A stretch of DNA of 64,000 nucleotides, taken from Sepioteuthis lessoniana (taxonomy: Eukaryota > Mollusca > Cephalopoda > Myopsida > Loliginidae). The translations under genes were made by a program, and so were the position numbers. The stretch is from contig OY757907.1 in NCBI GenBank assembly GCA_963585895.1, positions 109,869,986 through 109,933,985 of the forward strand. The letters run 5' to 3'. Below are positions 54,269 to 64,000 of this stretch, piece by piece (the stretch's first letter is position 1; each line of letters begins with the position of its first letter). The notes under the pieces were generated by a model. It ran no database searches. It saw nothing but the letters and a program-made list of their open reading frames with translations, and was not told the origin of the DNA.

Positions 54269-54964
54269 TTGAGATAATTTTTGGATGATACTGAGTCATA
54301 ACTGGTCCAATTCTTTCTGTATTCAGAGTCAAGTCAAGTCTGAAAGATCCCAAACATTTTGATGAGCTGAATGTCAAATCACAGACAATACAACAGAAAT
54401 TAGGTAGTTTTAAAATTTTCTCAAGGTTTTTGAATGGCTTTAAAGTTGGGTTAAGTACTTTTCATAGCAGTTGTTTTATTTTTTTTTCTTCATACAATGA
54501 ACTTTCTTACTTTATGGTTATGTCATCTTTTGTTTTGGGTGCGTTTCAATTGAGTTGTTGTTATTTTATTATCATAGATGTTCAGGATATCTCAAACTTC
54601 AATCATTGCTCCTTAGGTTTTCTAACATTCTAAGGTTGGTACTTTCAGGTGATGAAGTCTTTATTTATACTAAAGATGCTTGATGAAGCTTGATAGATTT
54701 TGTTGCTGATCTGATTCTGTAAGTTCCAATCTCTTTAGATGGGAACATCAGAATTGATTGCCATATTCTCTCTGGGATTTGACACCACTGTAGTAGACTA
54801 GTTTAAGTCCAAGGTCTGGAGAACCTTTTCATGCTTAAAAGCCACATTGAAACTTATTGTCTTTTAATAAAGCTGCACTCAGTAATTTTTTGACAAAATT
54901 TGAAGTTTAAACTTTTCAAAATTTAATATTTCAACTTTTTGAAATTAATTTTATTGAAATTAAA

Positions 54965-55150
54965 GTGAGTCATAATTTTTGCCGGGCCTTTGTAACTCTG
55001 CATGCTTTTGCCACCAAGTTTGTAAACATGATAAATAACACTAGATTGTGAGATGCCAAGCTCGCCTGATACTCTCTGATTTTGACTCTGTCTTGGAACA
55101 TGGCTTCCGAATCCCTGGTTTTAGGCATTGTAACTTTATGGCCAGTTTGA
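54965..55150 (-). pseudogene. mariner-type transposase N-terminal fragment
   Basis: Minus strand: PKTRDSEAMFQDRVKIRE, then across a frameshift GELGISQSSVIYHVYKLGGK and SYKGPAKI. A helix-turn-helix start region. Related terminal sequence (GGCTCATCTAACTCATG) lies at ~55312 on the plus strand. Confidence 0.5.
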
Positions 55151-55349
55151 ACATAAAAAATACAAATTCCCAAGTTAGATCACTTGTTCATCTGTGCGGC
55201 TTTTAAATCATCCATGGAGGTGACACATTATGCAACATGTCAGTGTACCAACTATCAACCATAGTGGGTACCTACTTTGATCATGTACTTCCAAAACATT
55301 GCAAAACTTCTGGCTCATCTAACTCATGTTACACCCTGTAAATTGTTTA

Positions 55350-58300
55350 CAATAAAATCTCAGATTTAATATTTTAGTAAATTACTAACTTTTATGAAAA
55401 TTGAATTAATATATTAAAAGTGGGAAAAAAATTGAAGTTTACAAACTTTTTAATAAAAGAAAAAAAGAACAATTCCCCTTTAATAATTTTGGTCTCTTTT
55501 GTTAGGAAGATTAAAGGTTCCCCACTCCAGATTTGAACTCTTATTGTTTCAAAAAAAAAAAAAGGAAAAAAAAAAAGGCAACATTTTTCTTTGCCCTTTA
55601 ATAAAGAAAAGTCAAGTCAAGTCTGATGTAGGTCAGTCATCTTTTATTTCAACATGAAAAGATTTACACCTTTGCTTTAAAAAAAAAAATTGAAAAAAAA
55701 AAAAATTGGGAAAAAAGAAAAACTTGATTATTTTACAAAATATTTGATCAAACATTATCACGGGATTTTGATAGGTACATTTATTGATTGTTCCGAAGAC
55801 AGTTTTAACATAACCAAAGTGATTTTTTGAGAACAGATGTTTATAGGGGTGAGCTGAAAGGCAGCCCACGATGACATCACACTAGGCGCATTTCACCTTT
55901 GCTTTTAATTTACATTTTATTTTCGTTTACACTTTTTTAAATTTTCAGTTTTAATTATTTTTAATAATTTTTATCATTCAATTTAAAATTTTTTTTTTTT
56001 CCAATTCTTTCTTACTTATTTAAATCATGTGGGCTGTTGCCCTTATACATATTTTTTAATATTCAGATATAAGCAAAGAATTTGACATATATACAGAGTC
56101 CCAATAAAATTTTCTTTTTAACTCACACAGACACATTCATTCATAAAAGCCCTACTCAGACAACAATACGCTTTCATCCTAGTGAGGAGGAGTGGACTGG
56201 GAATAGGGAATGGGAGAAGAAGGACCAACAGATTAATTTATACGAGATTAGATTAATCTAAATCATACAGCTGTTTCTCGATATATCTTATAAAAGAAAA
56301 TAGCTAAGTTGGTATTAAAATCTTATTACATTTTGAGAAGCTTTGAAAAAAGCAATTGACTTTTCACCTGCTCAGGAAATGTTATTAAAAGTTGGCTGAA
56401 GCAGCAGGTAATCTAAGTTATAAGACACATTTTTCAGCATTAAAATAATTTTTTGCATTGTCTATAACTTTGAGAAAAGGTGTGAATATTCAAAATATTG
56501 TTCGGACAATTGACCCCCCCCACCTGCTCTTCTACCCATGTTGTTAGTAGAATCTTTAAGCTGATCTATTCTTCAGTCCAAATCAGGTATATGCTCCAAA
56601 ACCAAAAAAAAGAAAAAAATTTAAGATTATGAAAGTAAAATCTGGTCGCCAAAATTTTAATTTTTTTTTCTTTCCATGGAATATACACCTGACAGGAGAC
56701 TAAAATGGATCAGTCAAAACAGTGCAAAAATATCAAGAAAGAAATAGTTCAATTGTCAGAGAATTTAAAAAAAAAATGAATCCATATTTTTGGATAAAGT
56801 TATGTAATTCCTTCAGCTTTGACTCATAATGAAATCATAAGTTATCTGCTGAGGTAGACTTTAATTTTCTAAATTGCCAAAGTCAGTTGTATAGTTACAA
56901 GTGATATACATATCAAATTTCTATAAGCGGAAGTTGACGAATAAGAATTAAGATTGTCATTCAAGCTATATCTTGTTTTATTTTATAAGTATTTCTTCTG
57001 GTCAAGTGAAGAAAAAAAAAAATTCTGCTCAACGTTTTCTTTGATTGATCAACCCCCATCCCCAAAAAAATGAAGCTGATATTGTATGAATTTATACCAC
57101 TAGTGTAGTGTGGATTATACAAATACGTTAATGATTCGACCATAGTGGGCATGAAAATGTGAAAGACTTGCCCAAGGTCTAGATGCCTGCCCATCAGCTC
57201 AAACCTGATTGAACCATGGCTAGTTTAAGAATCAACATCTGAACTAGCTGAGCTGGGTCACCCCACATTAAATGACATACCAGAAAAGAATGAGGCTATG
57301 TTAAAAACTTGGGCAAGATGATGCAGTGTTCAGTGGGGGAAATTTTTTTTTTTCTTGTAAAGTAACAATGAACTAGGACAGGGAATAATTTTCAGGGAGT
57401 CAGTGGTTATAGGGTGGGGGGAGGACTGGAAACAAATGTTGGTCCCACACTATCAAGCAACGGGTTACAAACACCAAGACAGAATCCAAAGTACAAACTA
57501 AGATGTTGGTTGCTCCAGTTACAGACAGAAAAGTATAAAATTAAAAGAAAAAAAATTTTTAATTTAAAAAAAAAAAAAAAAAATGAAGAAAATTTTCTCT
57601 TTAGAGAAGAAATTTCTTTTTTTTTTTTAGATTTAACTAATCAAATACATTAAGTATTGAAAAATAAAAATAAAAATTCAACAATAAAAAATTTATTTAA
57701 AAAAATTTCATATTTCATTTTAATTTCAAGTGCTTTAAAATTTGGCAAGAATGATTTGTGTTTAATTTTTATAAAATTTTAAAATTATTTACTTTTCAAA
57801 ATTATTTGCAATGGTCTAGTTTATTTGAGTGAAAAGATCTACTGGGGGTTGGGGAATTTAAGTTTAAAAAAAAAAGTTTTATACAATACTGGGCAGCTGT
57901 ACAGAAAAAAAAATAAGGGTTAATAGCCACTATGAGTTTGCAAAATCTTTAAACTAATAAAAATTAAAATTTCTACGAAAGTGAACACAAAAAATTAACA
58001 TTCCCTTTTAACTTCTAATTGGTTCTGTGATATAAATTTATTTTATAGAAAACAACTATCTTGTTTAAAACTGGCTCCTCCATCTTGAATTACTGTTTGC
58101 TCAGAAATACAAACAAGACAAAACATTATTAATTCACTTTCCCCAAAACAGAATTTGGATCTTATGCTAAATTGACATGAATAAACTGATGATTTACTTA
58201 AGAAAAAAAAAAAAAGAAAAAAATTCAATTTTTCTGACTTAATTTTTTAAAAAATGAGCATGTTTCAAATTTTTATGATAAATTTTAAAACTATTAATAA

Positions 58301-59699
58301 ATCACTTCAGAAAAGGAGATAATAACTGAAAATATTTGTCTCTTTTAGCAAACAAAAAGCAACAATTATTTTATTGGCTATTCACAATATTCAAAAAGAT
58401 TTTTTCACTGAATACAAGATCCCATCTTTAAAAACTGAAGACATATTTTGAATGCCAACTTTTTCTTTGAAAAAGGAGATTTAAAGGCAGAAAACCATTT
58501 GAGAAAGATACTTGTTTTGTTTTTTTGTTTTTTATCAAAGAACCCCACAAGAAGTCAAAGAAAATGGTAACACAATTAACAAGAACTGTATTGGTGTGGA
58601 CGAAATTTCATAATGTCTTTTAGTGCAAATGTGAATATTTATAAATTTGGGGGAGTTATATAAATAAAAAAGAAAAGAAATTGAAGGAAGGAGAAAATGG
58701 ATGAGAAGGGATTTTAAAAAGCAATAACAGTTGTGGAATGAGGTTTTTTTTTTTTTTGTTTTATTTTTTTAAAGACATTTTTATAGATATATTTTTTAAT
58801 TATTTTTATTTTTTTCTGATATCAGGAGCAACCAACTAGTATATAATCCTGATCTTGTGAAAGATACAAAGCCTGGGTTGTTGTTATAGCAACAGTACAA
58901 TTTCTTTACATTTCTTCAGCAGTAGTTGTAGTAGTAGTAGTGGTGATGATTGTTGTGGTTGTAATAGTTATAATATTGTGTAAGGTACAGTCCTTGAAGT
59001 TGTCAACTGATATGACCGCAATATTCACACACAACCTGACTTTCACACACAGCCCACAGCAACAGGGCTACCAAACCAACCAGTATTATGGAATCTCAAT
59101 AGGTGGTGCCTGTATTGAGCAGGAGGAGCTGATAAGGATTGGGGATTAAAAAAAAAAAATATATATGTATAAATCATAATAATAACTACATCATTACATA
59201 TTTGGGAGGCCATTCTTACTCATAATTCTATGGACATTTATCCCAGAAACAAGTAGTAATGTGTGTGCACATATATATATATATATATATGACAATGAAA
59301 ATTAGTAAATAAACTAAAATGGCCTAAAAATCACCAAGACAATAAATTCACACCCAGAAACAGTTATATAAACCAATGAAATCATCTGGCTTTATTTTTT
59401 TTTTGACTCCTTACGTTTTTTATTTTTTAAATCCACCCTCGCCCCAACAATTTTGCATTTTTTTAAACATTTTTACTACAAAGCATAAATAAATAAATAT
59501 GAAAATTAACTAAACTTTTTCATCTTAAAAATGATACTTTTCTAAAAGACTAAAGTACTATATTCTTCATTTGAAGTACAAAAAATTTGTACAAAAATGG
59601 CAAAAATTATCATTGTGATCAGAAAAAAAAAATTTATAGAGTAAGACAAATACAGATTATTGATAGCAGAGCAATAAAATAAAAATATTTTCCTGAAAG

Positions 59700-59731
<32 letters not shown>

Positions 59732-62700
59732 TATTTCCAATTGTGAATCATTTTTTTAACCATCTAAACTTGTTGCCTGTATAAAAGTAGGTGCTATATA
59801 ATGTTTCAACATAAACTTTAGCTCATTTCAAACATTGGAATATAACTACATTCATGAAAAAAATAGAATAAAAAAAAAAACATGAGAAAAATATTTCTTG
59901 TTCCCATAACTCACTTTGGTTATTTAATAAGTTAGATAATTAATTGATCGAAATCTACAAGTAACTATAATTAGGTTTCTTAAATTGCTTTCTTTGACAG
60001 AGAAAGAAATAAGATGAGAAGTTTGTAAAATAGGGATGGAATGAGACAAAATATTTTTTTTCATTAAATTAATGATAAATAAAAATGAAATTATTCAAAT
60101 CTTTTTTTTTTTCTTTTCTACAAAAAAAGTATTATTCATAGAATCTTAAATTTTAATAAAGTTTAAAAGGATTTCTAATACATAAAAATTAATTACAGAA
60201 TATTCACAATTTAAAAAAAAAGATAAAGAGGGAAAGAAAAAATACTTATATTTTTTCAGAGGATGGGGGTGGTTAATTTTTGTGTGTGTGTGTGTGTGTG
60301 TATTTATTTTTATTATTATATATACAACTGAGTCAAACTGGCTTTCTATTCTTTAAAGAAATGTTTTTGAAACAGTATCTTTAAATTTGGTGATTTTTGT
60401 AGGGTAGAATTGTGGGTGGTTGGGTTAAAAAAAAAATTCTGAAAACAAAAAACAAAAAAACTATACAGGTACTTTTTTTTTGGATAGTGACACAAAAAAA
60501 AAAACTTGGGTAGGACTTCTAGAAATGGTGGTTACAGTTTGTCTTGTTAAGAAATGGACGAGTGGGTCTTTCACAGAGAAAAATGGAACAAAAATTTGGC
60601 AAATCTTCTCCATGGGGAAATAAACAATCCTCTTTGGGGATTTAGAATAAGGGAAGAGGCAGCCAGGTAAATGTCCCATTTTTATTTTATATTTTTTTTT
60701 TGAGGTTTTACACAGCAGCAGCAGCAGCAGCAGTTGTTATAGTTTAATATAGTTGACAGTGGTATTACCATCACCGCCAACATTATAGTAATAGTAGTCA
60801 TCACATAACGGTGAGAAGACAGTTAATAGTGGAGGTGTGCATGTTAAATAGTGACCATACCTACAATCATTCACACAGTCAGGCATACAAGAAAGAAAAA
60901 GAAAAATTAAATAAAATGTATGGACAAATTTGTAAAAGTGACCAGTGTGCATGTAGCAAGAAGGTTATAGAGTAAAATTTGTTGATTAAAATAAAAAGAG
61001 GGTTTGAAAATGGAAAAGAAAATACCTATACATAATATTATTTGGAATGCATTTCATTATTGGGGTTCCATTCTGAAGATAAAATTAGGTCATTTTAATC
61101 AGTGAAGCTATAATTCTGTAGTTTAACTATCTTTTCACTTACTCTAAACCAAAATAGGAAAATAATACAAGTATCACAGATGTTTGTTTTCCCTTCAAAT
61201 TTTTGCATCTCTATTAGCAACAAGCTAAGCTTTCTCTCTGACTAATAGTTGTGGCTATTGTAATTAAAATATATATTTAAAAAAAAACAACTCAAGACAA
61301 TAAATGTAGAAAGAGAAAAAAAAGATATAGATATGCATTTGAGAGTAAAATTCTAGCTGGACCCTGCCATTAGGGAAGGGAATGAGAAAAAAAAACAACT
61401 TACCAGTTTACATTAAAACTCACATGACCTTTATTCACAAAGCCAGCTGTAATGCTCCTCATCTCAGCACATTGACCATATCTTGGAATTTTTATACAAC
61501 CATGCTAGTGTAAAACAATGTCAGTTGAATTAAAAAAAAACCAAAAAACTAACATGACTAGTTCATACAGATTAACTTATCTGTAACATAATGTGCTTCT
61601 TTTGACACATCACTTCTCAGCCTTTTGAGGTTTTAAGCTACAAACTGAGCAAAAGGACATCTTCCCAGGCTTGACCTGTATTGTTATAATTTTTAAAAGG
61701 GATCAATTCTTGATGTCTGAGGCTGGACAGTTTTTGGGGAACAACTTGTTAAGGAAATTTACTTCAACATGTGGATCCCAACATAATTTTGGCCTTGTGT
61801 CAGATCTGCCCTTGAGCTGAGGTAGATAAATAATGCTTAAATTTGATTCAAGCCATGGATTTTCATCAGCTTGGAACTTCAAGAATAGGCAAATCAAATG
61901 TTCTTTTATTTAAATACTGGCCAGGCTGCAAATAAGGATTTTTTTTGTATGTGTCTTTGTCTTCTTGTCAAATTTTTTCTTTTTTCCTATTTTTTGCAAG
62001 AGCAAGAATAAGCCAAAATAAATAACCACATATAAGATTGTTCTGTGGTCACATCACTGGACTGAGCACAAAGTTTTATAAATTAGGACATTAACAAAGC
62101 CATTTGCTTTGACTAAAACTGATAGCTTCATTACACACTAATCAAGAACCATGATTATTGGCACCCTTTGATATTTTGTGGCCCAGGCAAATCTCTATAA
62201 CAGCCTGCCAACACACACTGGTAAATTTACAAGCAGGTGATAAAACTTATAAGGGAAATATCTTTTTTTTGTGTACCTTTACATTTTGAGTAAGGTAGCA
62301 GCTATCTCCCTTCACAGAATCCCTAATTGAAGATACAACAATAACAATGCACAAATTAAGGGAGTAAAAAAAAAAAAAAAGGGCCTTTGACAAAGAAAAG
62401 GAAACAAACAAACAAACAAACAAACAACAGAATAAATTGTTAAATGAATAAGATAAAAAAACAAAAAACAAAACATGGCCCCAACAACTTTACTTTTTTT
62501 TCTTTTTTTTTTTTTTTTAAATATCAACTTTTTCTTTTATTATATGCTGTATATTGATGACTTTAATTTGTCAAAATATTATCTTATCCTCTCTGACTGA
62601 TGAAAGAAATACATCAATAATAAAATGAGAAAAAAAAAATTTACTTTTGAAATTTCTATGGCTTTTCTCCATGCTTCTTTATGTTTCAAATAAAAGAATT

Positions 62701-64000
62701 AAGGGATTGGATTTTGAAGAAAGAAAAACTAAATAATTTAACTTTTTTTCTTTTATATTCCTTTTAAAAAAATTAGGAAAGAACAATTTATTTGCAATTC
62801 TCAGTATTCTTTTGGCTACCCTGTTTTTATGAGTGCCACATCTTAATCCTCCTGATATTCACAAGAGCAAATTCCCTGTAATTTCTATTTGGACACACTT
62901 CATTCAATTTAGTTTAAAAATCGTAAATTTTATACAAAGTACAAATCCATTTGCTGAAAGAAAAAACTCACAACTAAAGCAGTTTATTCAATGTCATTAT
63001 ACAATTTTATCAAAAACATCTAAATAAAAATATTTTCTCTCCTTTTTTATATTTAGATAGATAGTTTGTTTTTGAATGTTTTTTCTCGAATATATTAAGT
63101 TACAGATATTTTAGTATCGCAAATAAAAAATTTAAAAAAAAGTAATCTTCTGATGAAGTAGGATACTTTTTTTTCTGCACACACACTCCCATGGACTAAA
63201 TCACTTTATACAGGTTGAAAGGTCAAGAATTGTTTTCCATCTATTGTATAATAAAAAGACAAAAGACATGCTGATTTCTCTGCTGACATATTCATTAGTT
63301 GCTTGAATGATATAGACTGCACTTCACCAAATATTTCTGAAACGGACCTTTTTTTTTTCTTCTACTTTTCTGAATTTCTATCAAAATATTAGTAAGATCT
63401 TTCCCAGCAGAAATTACAAAATTATGAAATTGCTTGAAAGAAAAGTTTAAGGGGAAAAAAAAAAAAAGAAAATAAATTCACTAGTTATAAATTGGTATTT
63501 GTTAAATGATTAATTGTATTAATCAAAGTAAATTGATCCCAGTTGATATGTGTTAGCAAAATATGAATAACTGAAAGCAGTTTGGATGTTAAGAAGAGAA
63601 AATAATTACCTGAAATAATATATATCTTGATTAAATATTTTAATTTTACATTCATCAACTGAAATAGGTTTCTTATTATTGGTTTATTTTACTGAATGGA
63701 CTAATGAGAAGGAAAAGACTGAAAGAAAGAAAGCTGCTTAAAGTTAAAATAAAAGAAACATATAACAACAAACAGCAAATATTTGAAACCACCGTCCACA
63801 TCATTGTAACGAATGTACTTGTCACCAAATCTATGATGTGCAGTGACTAAAATGTTAGTGAGTATTTTTTTGTCTTTTTATCATACAACATATAATGATT
63901 GATATTATTATATTAAAAGGAAAATTTTCTTTCAACAAAAGTGGACCATATGTTGTAATGATGTTTTTTTTTTCTAAATACAATTGGTCTAATATATATA
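55350..64000. other. SINE-free, homopolymer-rich AT sequence; no gene recognised
   Basis: Nearly 9 kb with no SINE-A/B/C/D, RTE or mariner signal. Very many A or T runs of 8 or more occur, for example A30 at 59700-59729 and long T/A runs at 57570, 58745 and 62500. Minor runs: (TA)n 59268-59290, (TG)n 60280-60302, CAG repeats 60713-60733. All open frames are short and low complexity. A long 3' UTR or intron of a neighbouring gene is possible but unproven. Confidence 0.5.
60713..60733. repeat. (CAG)7 trinucleotide repeat
   Basis: Seven uninterrupted CAG units. Not in a convincing open frame. Confidence 0.95.

Noticed and set aside
60713-60733. CAG run as a polyglutamine-coding exon
   Set aside because: The surrounding frames have nearby stops and no coding character.

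Overview
This is a eukaryotic, AT-rich, intron/intergenic-type window built almost entirely of transposable-element remnants. I find no intact host protein gene, no rRNA and no genuine tRNA gene. The best organism guess is a cephalopod mollusc: the dominant repeats are tRNA-derived SINEs of the general kind described from squids and octopuses, mixed with mollusc-type RTE and I-like LINEs. The species cannot be read from the sequence.

Labels used here (mine): SINE-A is about 290 bp, with a tRNA-like head (boxes TGGTGTAATGG and GTTCAAATCC) and a tail ending ..CCTGCCCGAGCGGAGGGG. SINE-B is about 240 bp (boxes GGCCTAGTGGGTAGAGTG and GGTTCAATCCC). SINE-C is about 450-550 bp, with a head starting near CAGTTGGCTGGGGCTGTAG and a tail GGCATTAAATAACC..GTTGATATGCC. 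SINE-D is about 240 bp, with a tRNA-like head (ATAATGGCTAAAGTG) and the same tail as SINE-C. C-prime is a variant of C with tail TAAAATAACCCCAGA.

Layout. 0-5 kb: SINE pieces and a hAT transposase end. 5-8 kb: a decayed reverse-transcriptase element split by a SINE-B, then SINEs. 8-16 kb: unique AT-rich DNA, SINEs and a mariner remnant. 16-20 kb: a long fold-back repeat, another reverse-transcriptase remnant, an RTE LINE with a 5' inversion, and an RTE end carrying a solo LTR. 20-25 kb: SINEs, a small solo LTR, a SINE nested in a SINE, and a second fold-back. 25.3-27.8 kb: an RTE LINE end cut by a 1.9-kb solo LTR with a 4-bp target duplication. 29.15-30.2 kb: a minisatellite of mixed 30/95-bp units. 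30.7-35 kb: RTE pieces, SINEs and a third fold-back. 35.9-36.4 kb: two heat-shock-element-like sites and a mariner end. 36.6-42.5 kb: a nearly full-length but inactivated I-like LINE (gag-like ORF1; endonuclease, reverse transcriptase and RNase H in ORF2). 42.5-43.4 kb: an ORF1-only relative of that LINE. 43.5-54.3 kb: dense SINEs, RTE and mariner pieces and a fourth fold-back. 54.3-64 kb: almost ten kilobases without a recognisable SINE, rich in A and T runs.

How the parts relate: SINE-C and SINE-D carry the 3' tail of the I-like LINE, so that LINE lineage is the likely source of their retrotransposition machinery. SINE-C also shares its first ~70 bp with the LINE 5' region. The four fold-backs share one topology and a CTGANGA..GAAA motif, suggesting a single class of element, possibly Penelope-like or hammerhead-bearing. 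Most short open frames in the window are chance or transposon shadows.
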